Source: Fomitopsis serialis | Taxonomy: Eukaryota; Basidiomycota; Agaricomycetes; Polyporales; Fomitopsidaceae | DNA length: 64,000 bases | Assembly (NCBI RefSeq): GCF_022376445.1 | Contig: NW_025954979.1 | Location: 248,001-312,000, forward strand | Direction of reading: 5' to 3' | Shown: piece after piece, positions 45,201 to 55,447 of the stretch | How the letters are laid out: every line of letters begins with the position of its first letter | How positions within the stretch are numbered: position 1 is the stretch's first letter | Made by a program: the position numbers and the translations under genes | Notes under the pieces: generated by a model | What the model saw: the letters and a program-made list of their open reading frames with translations, nothing else | Told to the model about the DNA's origin: nothing | The model's database searches: none

Positions 45201-46725
45201 AACTTGGAATTCTCGCCGCTGGAACGGAAGATCTACGACTCATTGTATACGGATGCTAAGAAGAACTTCGATAACCTGATTGAGAAGGGGCTTGTCAGCA
45301 GAAACTACACACACATCTTGGCCATGCTTATGCGGTAAGTGATCCGAGAGTATTGAGGACGAGGTGTGACTCAGATCTGTTACGGCAGGCTACGCCGTGC
45401 GGTTCTGCACCCCAATCTCGTGCTTTCTAGTGACAACGAGGGGATAAAGGCATCGAGTGCGGGAGCAGTGGACGTGGATGCTCTCATCAAGCAGTTCGAC
45501 GAGGGCAACAACTCGCCGAGCGACAACAAGGTCTTCGCCGAGGGCGTACTCGCGAACCTAGAGGGAGAAGAAGAGAGGGAGTGTCCAATATGTTTCGATG
45601 TCATGGACACGCCTACTATCATACCAAACTGCCTGCACCAGAGGTGCGTTGAACATTAAGTGTAGGTGTAAATTCCTGACGCCGTTTGCAGCTGCAAGGA
45701 TTGCATCATCGCATTCATCGAGACTTGTCGAGAGAAGGGTGAGGAGGGGCGATGTCCGACGTGCTCCCGCGGCCCTGTCAAGGTTTGCGATGCCGACCAC
45801 CCGTATCGACCCATTCCTGACCATACACTCCAGGAGAGCGATCTCATCGAGGTTGTTCGATCGAAAACGCAAGCTGAAGGCAAAGAGCCGCAAGCATCGC
45901 GTCCAGCGGTCACGTTGCGACGCAACGACTTCCGATCCTCGACTAAGCTCGAAGCCCTGCTGCAGAATCTCAGTGAGTGCGACTCTGTTATTCACTGCGC
46001 AGTCTAACAATCGCCACCAGAACGCCTGCAAAGCGAAGACTCGTCTTTCCGTGCGGTCGTCTTTTCTCAATTCACGAGCTTCCTCGACTTGATACAAACC
46101 ATCTTGGAACGAGAGGGTCTGGCATGGTACCGGTTCGATGGTACCATGGATGTCAAGAAGCGAAACGATTCCATCGCGGGCTTCAAGGCTGCTTCTCAGG
46201 CTCCGAAAGTTCTGATTGTGAGCTTGAAAGCAGGAGGCGTCGGTCTCAACGTGAGTGATCAATTCCAAGCTGTCTATCCGGGTCTCATCGAATGCATCGC
46301 CAGTTGACGAACGCCAACCATGTCTTCATGGTATGTGTTTGAAAGACATCAGTGCCTTGTGGTTTCTGACACAGTGATTCATTCCTAGATGGACTGTTGG
46401 TGGAATGCAGCCACTGAGAACCAGGGTGAATAGATTTGTGTTGTGTCTTGGTTTGTTGTCATTAACATCGCGTTCAGCCATCGATCGCGTCCACCGCATC
46501 GGACAGGAGAAACCAGTCTACGTCAAGCACTTCATCGTGAGTGGTTGTTTGATGTCATGTGTCTCGCCGCGGTTGCTCAACGTGCTCCAGATCTCGGATA
46601 CCATCGAAGGCCGTATCTTGCAGATACAAAAGCGCAAGACTGCCATCGTGAAGGAAGCATTCCGCGGCAAAAGAGAGGGGGATCCGGAAAGTGTTGAGAA
46701 TCTCAAGATCATGTTTGATATCTAG
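42213..46725 (+). CDS. RAD5: RAD5: SNF2 ATPase and RING E3 ligase of the post-replication repair pathway
   Basis: Polyubiquitinates PCNA and reverses stalled forks. ATG at 42213 gives [28 protein letters not shown] recurs about 37 residues on. The HIRAN domain starts [20 protein letters not shown], with a PIP-like QISIATMF inside it. The SNF2 core reads [44 protein letters not shown], Walker [65 protein letters not shown] and [18 protein letters not shown]. The RING is [20 protein letters not shown]...SCKDC...GRCPTC. The helicase C domain has [57 protein letters not shown]. Stop at 46723-46725. Exons of 5, 3 and 12 bases (44050-44054, 44123-44125, 44641-44652) are required for the motifs. Confidence 0.95.
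44050..44054 (+). other. 5-base microexon in RAD5
   Basis: TGATG between GCAG (44046-44049) and GTAATG (44055). The preceding intron (44000-44049, GTACGT...CAG) has a GCTAAC branch site. Supplies the last base of Ala plus Asp and the first base of Glu of ADEMGMGKT. Confidence 0.85.
44123..44125 (+). other. 3-base microexon in RAD5
   Basis: AGA between CGCAG (44118-44122) and GTATGT (44126). The preceding intron has GCTAAC, the following one (44126-44173) ACTAAAC and GCTGAC. Supplies AG of Glu and A of Met in DEMGMGKT. Confidence 0.8.
44641..44652 (+). other. 12-base microexon in RAD5
   Basis: Between intron 44588-44640 (GTAAGT...CAAG) and intron 44653-44703 (GTAGGT...ACAG). Gives [14 protein letters not shown] in frame. 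Confidence 0.75.
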
Positions 46726-47031
46726 ATCAACATTGTTGAATTACTGCTCAGTATATGGAGTTGCTACCGCCGTCGGATGGCCACCGTGCGCATACTTCGG
46801 CGTGCAGCTGCGTTAGTCATAACGAGGTACATGTTAGCTTTCAGTCTATTGCTCTGCATTCTTGTGGCAACTCCTCTTACGTCCATGTCAACTGCGTGTT
46901 CCGGTGTTGCTTGTAGGCAGGATTGAATGAATACTACGTTGTGCCGTGTTTCCGTGGGTTATGCGGGTCAAACCGGATTGCATTCTTCGTGTCCCGAGAG
47001 GGTGTTCGACCTCTTTCATAGAGAAAGAGGC
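46726..47031. other. Intergenic, RAD5 3' flank
   Basis: RAD5 3' flank up to the tRNA terminator. The minus-strand open frame here is the read-through of the tRNA and is not a gene. Confidence 0.5.
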
Positions 47032-47038
47032 AAAAAAA
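47032..47038 (-). terminator. RNA polymerase III terminator of tRNA-Leu
   Basis: A run of seven T on the minus strand, six bases past the tRNA 3' end. Confidence 0.75.
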
Positions 47039-47044
47039 GACATA

Positions 47045-47136
47045 TGACAAGAGCGAGATTCGAACCGCGCCCTTTCGGACTGGATTGCTTTCATGTGACC
47101 TGATTCCAGCGCCTTAGACCGCTCGGCCATCTTGCC
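47045..47136 (-). tRNA. tRNA-Leu (anticodon CAG), with intron
   Basis: Read on the minus strand from 47136. The acceptor GGCAAGA pairs with TCTTGTC, the D-arm is GCC-loop-GGC with AGCGGTC, and the anticodon stem CTGGA pairs with TCCAG. The loop reads ATCAGG with anticodon CAG. A 13-base intron TCACATGAAAGCA sits after the purine 3' of the anticodon, the canonical site. A variable arm and the T-loop TTCGAAT follow, with discriminator A at 47045. The 5' T-stem is GCGG where GCGGG is needed to pair with CTCGC; one missing G in a run explains it and matches the single-base losses in nearby genes. CCA is not encoded, as usual in eukaryotes. Confidence 0.92.
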
Positions 47137-47429
47137 TTACACGAGAGTTCTGGTAGAGCTGTATGACCACACGACTGTCGCTTCCATACAACACGTCTCC
47201 GCAGAGCGAGCACATACCATAGTCATTATCACAACACCCTCAGTCACTTTTACCGAACAGTCTCTCCTGTATCGCGACCAGCTCGAGCACGCGTCCAGGT
47301 ACACGTCCGCTGTCCGCACTACAGCGGATGTGTCGGGACACGGAAACAAAGTGTCTATGGTAGTATGCACGGGACCCTAGACCCCCACATCAGTCAGAAT
47401 TCTCCCGCATATAATGAGCCGGACACTCA

Positions 47430-48092
47430 CCCGACTTGAGCACAGTATGCTGCTGGATCTTCCATGTACTTCGCTGCATCGTACGCGAACTTGGCGCAGC
47501 GAAGGCCCGTGCCCCGAGTGTCGTGTCGCTCCTCTTCGGATAGATCATAGTTGTAGGTGTGCATCTGGCTCAGTCTCTCCACTTCAGCTGCAAGCGCATC
47601 GGGGTCGTCGGACTGGTCGGAGAACTGGCCCGGGAAATATGTCTGCATCTTCAACCAGAACGTTTCCGAAGAACCGTGCCAGAGTGACCAGTGGATGTCC
47701 TACGAGGGCATGGCCCGTATGGTATTAGAAGCGCGAGCGTCGCTGAGACGAGACACGCACCACTTCGAAACACGTATTGATGATGGACCTGTACATCTCC
47801 TGCTGTTCGTCCGCACGCAACGTCACTCTCCGCAGGCGTTCTTCCTGGGCACGAGAAAGCGTCGAGACGTCTGGGTCGGGGTGATTGCGATAATGATCGT
47901 TCCACTTGAGCTCAGTTGTCGCTTTAGCCAGAGCAATTTGCGGACGATGTTAACGTGTCCTACGAGGGTGAGCAACTCGAGTGTGTGGCCTAGCAGGAAG
48001 GTCGGCTTCATGATATTGCGGATAGCATATACGAGGGCAGGAAGCGGGGGGCAGCTGTTCGCGGTACGTGCGGCACGATCTTAGGTTACAAT
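47430..48092 (-). CDS. Unrecognised small protein gene
   Basis: Protein-like sequence on the minus strand across at least three pieces in different frames. They are ALVYAIRNIMKPTFLLGHTL with ELLTLVGHVNIVRKL, then AKATTELKWNDHYRNHPDPD with VSTLSRAQEERLRRVTLRAD and EQQEMYRSIINTCFE, then IHWSLWHGSSETFWLKMQTY with FPGQFSDQSDDPDALAAEVE and RLSQMHTYNYDLSEEERHDT. Charged, helix-rich and Tyr/Trp-containing composition and intron-like joins support a real gene. I recognise no family. Neither end is certain: the stop may be at 47427-47429 and the start lies near or upstream of 48092. It could be a decayed copy of a longer gene. Confidence 0.45.
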
Positions 48093-49499
48093 GGTCTTCA
48101 ATGCAAAATCTGGGTTAGAAATCTCGGCGGTGGTATGTGTGTCCTCACTAAAGACATCTTTGTGAAAGTTTTCGTCCGTGTAATCGACCATTTTCTCTGT
48201 GATGCTTCTGTTTAAAAGGGAGATCATGCCTTTCAATGTTTGATCAGACATGGGAGTTTCTGAGTAACACAGTGGTCACACGAATCGATGAGTGCGCAGT
48301 GTACATGTAACAGAGTTATGGCAAGAGACTCGGAGAGACTGCCGGTGCGACGCGTCGATGGCGTGGCCTCGAGCGGAGAATGATCGGAGATACGCGTCTG
48401 TGGCGGGGGTGCTCCGACGCGAGTTACTGCAACATTGACTCTGAACACACGTACATTTGCTCCTAGAGAGATCTTGGAGAGGAGTGATACCCTCTTGGTC
48501 GTAATTTTGTTGAAGGAGACCCAAAGGAGACCCCTAGAGCTGGCGTCAGTCCAACGTTTTCACTCTTTCGCGTGAGGAGCATGACGCCTACGTTTCTGTC
48601 AGTGAAATCGCGATCATTGCTCTGGCTTGTTCCAGCTTGTGTCCACTTGGCATCGTGCATTCACAATACCATTGCGCTCGCGCATATTGCGAGCAGCGCA
48701 AAGGAACGAAGCAGTGGGCGATGGACATGGACGTTGAATTGGACCCAATCCGCCTCAGCCACCGATAGCCATCGCACCATTCAAACCCCGATCATCCCTC
48801 AAAAAAATCAAAATCCACCGCAAGACCTCTCTCCTCACCCCCACACGACAGTGCAAAAGCCGCGATGCTCGCCCCGCACAGGCCGCATCCTTGCCCCCGG
48901 AGCGCGCCCCCCTCGCGAGCGGGCTAAGGTCTGAGCATTCCAGTCCCCCTCGAGACAGGCCCTAGCAGGGCCCCGGCCATAACGCCGGCGCGACGTATCA
49001 GAAACCCGCTGCCCGTGGACCACATACACACCCGGAGAACCACCAGTTTGCCTGGCGGGGAGGGCGTACGCGGGCAGCTTGGGAGATGTCGCGGGGACCG
49101 GGCGGGCATGCAAATGAGCGCGGCCGGTACAGGTGGCGCGGTTCTGCAGAACTTCACGCGCACGCCTCGGTCGCGCGGTGCCCGTCCTTCAGCTCACTTC
49201 GCGGCTCGCAGATGTGGGGGCCCTTCGGGGCCCCTTGCGAAACTCGATTCAGACTACTCTTGTGCTGTCGGGGTGTACAATTTTTTGCTTTGTCGCTCTT
49301 CGCGAGCTGGTCTTTGGCGGATGGAAAGATGTGGTATGCCTGCATCGTTTGGGCCAGTATGCTACATGGGTATAGCACCGATGATGTTCTGTCCTTTTCG
49401 ATCTTGGTCCGTATATCATCCTGCGCAAATAAGTGAACTATCGTGTCTCGTTTATCAGGCCGTCGAATCATGGCGCGACTACAATTTTGACGAAGGCGT
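48093..49499. other. Unassigned region with GC-rich block
   Basis: About 1.4 kb without a gene I can support. The part 48840-49240 is strongly GC-rich and has no coherent reading frame. It contains a perfect 7-bp hairpin with a TTCG loop (49217-49234) and a run of six T at 49282-49287. Confidence 0.5.
49217..49234. other. GGGGCCC-TTCG-GGGCCCC hairpin
   Basis: Seven perfect G-C pairs closed by C(TTCG)G, the exceptionally stable cUUCGg tetraloop as RNA on either strand (the minus strand gives CGAA). No host gene is known. Confidence 0.7.
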
Positions 49500-51050
49500 C
49501 AAAGATGCGTCTCCCCAGCTCACTCCGAAGAGGGCGTCTTCTCGCGCAGGGTCATGAATCCCTGCCTGACGAGCTCCGCGTCGCGCAACTGAAGAGCACG
49601 GTCAGTTGGATGCAGATGGGCGAATGCCATGACGTACCCGGAACTCGTCAATACGACGTCCGCGCGGTTCATGTATAAATCAACGGTGCTCATCGGGAAG
49701 TTGATAAAGCGGAAGAAGTCGAACGGAAACTGTCCGACGACGTGAACATTTGTCTGCGGAATAACACTGAGAACGTCGCAGGAGAGCGAAAACAAGCAGA
49801 CGTACGTCCACCACGGCGTCCATTCTCTCTGATATGGCCATGCACACGGATCCAGCGGCCCTCCTCCGCGACGAGCACCAAGCTGCCCCGATCCGTTCCC
49901 AGTCTCGCCGAAGCTGTGCATCAATGGCGCGGAAGAATATATGCGCCCGTCTGGTTGTGTAAGTGTAGCTGACACACCGAGACCGTCGCGCGCATCTCGT
50001 CGGTCTCGCGGTTCAGGAAGGCGGCGGCGGGTCGACGTGGTCTGCAGGACTGCTCCCATCCGCCTCGCAGTCTCGTATTCGTCGCTTGAATCCCGTGGCT
50101 AGAGTCGCTATCATCCCCTCCTCCTCGGTTCGGAATGGTCTCGCTTCGATTCTCCTGGCCACTAGAAGCCTTTGACGGGGAGCATAGCAGACAGGGGCCG
50201 CTCCCTCGCGCGAAACCAAGAACGTCCCTGCCGCATGTTGGGTACCACGGTTCAGACAGCCCCGCGAATCGCACAGTCGTTTGACGTCGTCCAGGCGTAT
50301 ATGTCGCCGTTAGCAGCGCCCCGGCGATGTTTGCCTCAGGCGTTGACCCAGTACGGCGTCGTGTTACTGTGGTGTACGCGGATCCTGAGGCCGTCCACGT
50401 CGGCGCTGACCCACGGCCCGCGGTGCGCTTGAAGAGGTAGGGAGAGCCAGAAGGTTGCGTCCACCGGTGACGGAGGCGTCGCAGGTGGTGGACTTGTAGA
50501 AGACCTCGTGCGTGGTGAAGACGAGCCAGCTTGGGTAGGAGGGAGTTGGTATGCGAAAGCGGATGGACATACATGGCGCGGCGAACGTATAGTGTACTTC
50601 TCGTCATAGAGTGCGCCGGTGTAGTGGAGATCGTATAGGGAGAGTCGCTTATTGAGACGCGGCCGATCTTCAGGCGGTGACCTCCTAGCGGACGGCCGAC
50701 GACCCAGGACGCAAGAATGAAGAAGATGGTAGGATGATCTCTCCAGAGAACTGCAGGAACTCTCTGAAGCGCAGGGCAGCATTCTTGTGCATCGCTCGCG
50801 CAATACAGCCTCGGAGGTGCGGTCTCTGCTAGCCCCAGGGATTTGGTTGCCAGTGCTGGGGTGTGCGATAGGTATGCCGGAGGCTAACAGTACTTGGGAT
50901 GGCACCATGCCACGCGCTATAAAGGCCAGGGGTATAGGAGGCGTGAAATTCGAGTGGCATTTGGGGTGGCAGTCGTCTTCCTTCGTCCTTGCTGCCTCGC
51001 GGGTCTGTTTCCAATCGGCTAACGTCATAGTCACGCCTGTCACAATTCAT
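49500..51050 (-). CDS. Unrecognised protein, possibly membrane-anchored
   Basis: Several linked minus-strand segments look like one gene broken by frameshifts. They include AMHKNAALRFREFLQFSGEI, LYDLHYTGALYDEKYT, MSIRFRIPTPSYPSWLVFTT with HEVFYKSTTCDASV, PLQAHRGPWVSADVDGLRIR with VHHSNTTPYWVNA, VSREGAAPVCYAPRQRLLVA with RRIEARPFRTEEEGMIA, REWTPWWTYVCLFSLSCDVL, and FPFDFFRFINFPMSTVDLYM with NRADVVLTS, then after an intron LRDAELVRQGFMTLREK. The alternation of short hydrophobic strands, plus a motif of the type 'DGLRIRVHHS', recalls N-terminal regions of large bridge-like lipid transfer proteins, but I cannot place it and it seems too short. ATG at 51050 and the true stop are both uncertain. 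Confidence 0.45.
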
Positions 51051-51108
51051 TAACCGCGTCACACCCATCTCGCGGACTCGGACTCGGGCTGCTTCACTTA
51101 CAACGGCC

Positions 51109-51466
51109 ATGGCAGCACCAGAGACGAGCGGCGCACAGACGAATGGCACACAGTCTACCCAGCCTCGCAGCGCTCTCGACGCGGACATAGCCCTCCTTCA
51201 ATCTCTTCTTTCTCAAGAACACAATGACGAGCCCGAGTCTGATCTTGACGTCGCGGAGATCCTCAAGCGGCTCGAAACAGCAGACGGCATCGCTGCGGGC
51301 CTGGAGAGCCGCCTGGACGGCATCATGGGCAGTATCGATTCGATGCTCGGAGCTTTGGAACCGGCATGTCGAGCACGAGTCGGCCGTGGTGGGCCAGGGC
51401 GATGTTGCTGTGGAGGCAGCGCGCGTAGTGACAACGGATCGGCCGGAGGAGGGCGAGCAGAAGTGA
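51109..51466 (+). CDS. Small acidic coiled-coil protein, unknown
   Basis: ATG at 51109. The product begins MAAPETSGAQTNGTQSTQPR and continues SALDADIALLQSLLSQEHND, DVAEILKRLETADGIAAGLE and SRLDGIMGSIDSMLGALE. After one missing base near 51358 it runs NRHVEHESAVVGQGDVAVEA to a stop at 51464-51466. Heptad-like Leu/Ile spacing from ALDADIALLQSLL to MLGALE suggests one coiled coil of about 65 residues. Around 118 residues, no intron. The size and coil fit a subunit of a small complex such as a kinetochore or BLOC-like assembly, but I have no motif to choose one. Confidence 0.6.
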
Positions 51467-52352
51467 GAACGCTGCATGGTTTGAGTCCGCTGGGACTACC
51501 GATCAACAAGAGTGCTTCCCCGTGTTGTGAGTTTGCGTCGCTCTGTGATAAAGATCCAACCTGACTTGGTGTTTCGTAGGGGCTTCAGGGAACGACTCGT
51601 CTGGGGTGACCCTGAGTCCATCAGCACGGACATCGCGTCCACGGAGGCGAGCCCGCCTGACGGTTCACCGGATGATCAGAGACATCGCGGTTGTATGCTG
51701 GCCATCGAAAGGAACGCCGCTACTTCGAGCAACTGCAAGGTGCGGTAGTGGGTTGGGTATGCCTTGGCGTTGTATCTTGTGTCAAGGTACTATACATTCC
51801 ATAGCGGCGATGCAACGTGCTGTCGGCCATGTGCCTAGTCTCCATGTTGTGAGCGAATCGTGCTCTTCGCGCTCACCGTGCGTCTACATTCCCGACTTTG
51901 CCGTGTTGTTTGCCTCCAAACTTGACCCCCGAAGTTCTCCTGTATCCTTGTACCCTTCCGATTCATCCTGAATCGATCTAAGAAACAAAATCATGCCAAC
52001 CGCAGGGCTCAATCTTGCAACCATCGCGCCTGGAAGCCATGGACATGAGGACGCTTGACGGTTCACCAGGTCATAACCACCAATATCCCTTGTACTCAAC
52101 TAGCTATTACAGAATTACAGCCTTACTGATAAGGTATTCAACGTTCAACCAAGATGTCACCAGCGGAGAGAAGGTTAAATAGAGGTAGTTAGCAACGAGT
52201 GGGTGGGGCAACGAGTGCAAGCCGAGGAAAGAGCGTGTCCGTGTTTCGGGTGTGCAGTTGGCCGCTGGTGAGGTACACTGTTCAACGCGCGGTGTAGTAT
52301 CTTCCCAAGCAAACGATTCATGTTACATGGCTTCGACGCTCTGTACGCATCA
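51467..52352. other. Intergenic, convergent 3' flanks
   Basis: Between the small coiled-coil gene (+) and the membrane protein gene (-). Short open frames look random. No RNA or repeat seen. Confidence 0.45.
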
Positions 52353-54071
52353 TCAATGCATGAGTAAGCTCTCCCAAGTGCGACGGACCAGGCGACTGAC
52401 CTCAACATCACCAGAGCGCTCCGACAGCACGCTGACCCTAACGTCTGCTGCGGATGAATCGCCAGAGAGTTGCGCGCGCTATGCAGCGGCGAGTCCCACG
52501 CAGCGACCTGGCCCTCGCGGGGGAACAGCGCAAGGTCCCGGTACGGGTTCGGCAATGGCACATGGATCGTCGGCGACTCCGCCGTCACAACGCTCGCGGT
52601 TTGCTCGCGCGCGTGCACAGCCGGGTCCGCGAACGGGTCTGGGTCGTCTGCGCGGATCTGCGCGCTGGGCAGCGGCGGCGACACGACGAGGCGGGTGGAG
52701 GTCGCCAGTGCCTGTGGGGTCGCGCCGTACCGGTATGTCGGCGCGGCTTGGTTGTTCTCGCCCATGATATCGTCCTCGGCGGTGTAGAAGAAGGACGAGC
52801 TGCTGCTTGTGGAGCGGTTCAGAAGCCCGGAGGTCGCAGCGGTGGCCCCCATGGGGTCGAACCAAATTGATTCGCGGGCAGCCCGGCGGCGACGCGTGCG
52901 TTTGCGATGCCACAGTAGAGCCAAGAGGAGCAAGAGGAGGATGGCCAACGCCCCAAAGATTCCACCCAATATCTTGCCTGTGCTTGGTTTGCTGCATCGT
53001 CATGGTAAGAGACAAAGATCAGAAGGGTGAACGATCTGCCCCGAAGAATGAGCATGCCAATAATTATAGCTCACCTCTTTGATGCCGGTGAAGCATCATT
53101 TGCAGTCGAGCCTGAAGGGAAAGAACCCGAGGCTCCACTCGACGTGGACGTGTAAACCGTCGTTATCGTCGTACTGAGGCTTATCACTCGAGTACCTTCC
53201 GTCTCGCCAGCAGAGCCACTCGTCGAGAAGGTTGAGGTGGAGAGTACTACTGTGGTGTAAGCAGATGTTACAGTTGTCCCGTCCCGCGAGGAACGTGAAG
53301 GCGACTGTGATGCGGCATAGCTGCCACAAATATCACTGTGTTTGAATCTGGGAAAGGCATTGTAGCAAAGGCGACGTACGTAGACTGAGTGTCTGATGCG
53401 TGATTGACTGTCGGAGTTTCACCACCCGGAGAGGTGAGCCCTGAGGAGCTTGCTTGAGTTAGAGCAGTGCTGCTTGCATCTGGCGGAGGGCTTGAAGTGG
53501 ATTCGTCGCTAGTAGCGGGGCCAGTGCCAGGCGTTGTGCTAGCGAAAGTATCACTTCCCGCGTTCGAACTGTGACTGGGCGGCGATTCTGAGGCTGGGTG
53601 AGCCGTAGGCGATTGAGAATGGGGAACGGAGGTTGTATCCGTAGTGATTGGTGGAGCTGTAGTCGCAGGGCTTGAAGTGGGCGTAGGCGTATACTTCGAC
53701 TGAAGCCTCCAGTGGGAAGGGAGTGTGGAGGGAGTGATACACGAACCGATCCGCAGGTACGCTGCAGGCTCGCATGGCGAAGCATTGCTGTCTCCTCCGC
53801 TGAACATGGTGGACAGCGTAAGCCCGCCACGGAAGTCTTGCGCCAGATGGCAAAGGGTGTGTCGAAGAGAATTACCAGGAAGATAAAGGTACTGCACCAG
53901 CGGGAGAGTGAGGGGAGCACTCTGCCGGGAAGGAAGGGACACAATCAGAGGCCAACTTGTGCGTCGGGACGGAACTGAGAAGTGGATGTCGTAGGACTGT
54001 GGCATGACGGGAATGAATGGGATGACAGTTAAGATGAACAGAATCACTGACCGACGATGCCACCAGTCCAA
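52353..54071 (-). CDS. Single-pass Ser/Thr-rich membrane protein
   Basis: Type I membrane protein layout. A hydrophobic signal sequence VILFILTVIPFIPVMPQS opens a lumenal domain of about 100 residues with four Cys (LRHTLCHLAQDF, SPCEPAAYLRIGSCITPS). A long Ser/Thr/Pro stalk follows, likely O-glycosylated, then a transmembrane helix GGIFGALAILLLLLLALLWH with a basic stop-transfer RKRTRRRRAA. The cytosolic tail (GATAATSGLLNRSTSSSSSF, DDIMGENNQAAPTYRYG, DPDPFADP) is rich in Ser and Pro. This is the shape of wall stress sensors and of many basidiomycete stalk proteins; no WSC motif is visible. The start is uncertain because no ATG is in frame upstream of the signal (an indel or small first exon is likely). 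The tail probably ends at 52353 after a frame change. Confidence 0.65.
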
Positions 54072-55447
54072 CCGATTGGATCAGCTTGAAAGGGCAATTC
54101 CTAGACCGAGGGTGTCCTACAAAAAACCACACTCGGAGAAGAGAATAATAAGTTATCAAAGTGGGCAGAGTACGATCCACCTTGGCAATGTGAACTTAAG
54201 GTCCTCGAGAGGGCAGCCGCATGCCGAGCAGCCGCACAGGAAGATGGATGCAGTCGTTCGATGGGTGGGACTTGAGAAAAGGCCGCCGCTGTCTGAATCT
54301 GATGATGCTGTGCAATATCATGATCATCGTTCGACCAAACCTCCAGGCACAAAACGGAAGCAAGCAGAAGCCGCACCAGTCTGTGTTACACAGGGCTCTG
54401 AAGCCGAGTTCGTCGGCGTTACATACCGTTGGGAACCTCCAGCATGGATAGCGCAACGAAGCTGGACGTACGCTGCGCGCCGCCCATCGGAAAGCATTGA
54501 CGCCTATTTAGACCCTGACCATCGAATGTGGCCCTGCTGTAATGTATCATCATGGTGGTAGTCAAGGATGCTCATAGATAGATAGTTGGTTTGATGGTGA
54601 TCACGTCTGGGATTGGGAACGGCGAACGTACCGGGCCGAGGCAAGTACGATCCGAGAGCTATTCGCTCCCCGGTGCCAAGCCACTGAACTTGACAAGACT
54701 CGCCGCTTTCATGCGAACGAAGATGCGCTGAGGAAGTCCAAGGGTGAGGTCACGATACAAGCGACAGTCGAACTAAACGTACGGTGTGATATGCCGGGGC
54801 ATCTACTTCCAAGATCGTGCAGCAGTCGATGATTTCATCAATATTGACCATCCAACATCTAACAGCGGCACCGGGTACAGAACACGCCGCACGATTAAAG
54901 CCCGCGATGCATTGGCATAAGCCGCCGGATGGACATATCCGCTCTTCGCCTGCGCACTGTGACGTTGCTGCAAATTGGTCATGAATCCTATGGCGACGGG
55001 TGCATAAGTATGCCTCGAAACTTGGTGGCAAAGGCCAGGATCTGTTGGGGACGCAGTCTGAAGCGGTGAGAAGGTACGAGCTACATAGGGAGTTGAGGCT
55101 AGATGCTCACGCGATGCATACAAACGGCCAACGTCGACGTCGAGTACGATCTTGATCTCGCTCTACGATTCCCACGTACCCATCATCGAAGCGAGCTCCA
55201 CCTTCTTGTCCATCCAATAGATCTTGACCACTATTACTCATCGTCCCGGTTTGCAGAGCTCAACGTACAGTTTGCACACCAGCATGGCTTTATAGTCACA
55301 GGTTGCCCAGGATTATCATTAGTAGTAGCTAAACCTTGTAGGCTGTCCGTTTCAACCGTCGGGTGCCAGATAGATACAGATTACAAACCCGGGTCTTACT
55401 TCTCGTCGCCCATTCTAGCAATATAAGGCGTGAGGGTCGACTGCGGC
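54072..55447. other. Intergenic
   Basis: About 1.4 kb between the membrane protein start and the GAL10 end. Plus-strand open frames (54004-54561, 55103-55426) have no introns, motifs or composition suggesting genes. Confidence 0.5.

Noticed and set aside
45558..46268. 236-residue minus-strand open frame inside RAD5
   Set aside because: Antisense to the RING and helicase C exons, crosses real introns, no family features.
46888..47130. Minus-strand open frame beginning MAERSKALESG
   Set aside because: It is the translation of the tRNA-Leu gene; this peptide is a well-known false protein produced from tRNA sequences.
54004..54561. 185-residue plus-strand open frame
   Set aside because: Overlaps the signal-peptide end of the membrane protein gene antisense; unbiased composition and no motif.
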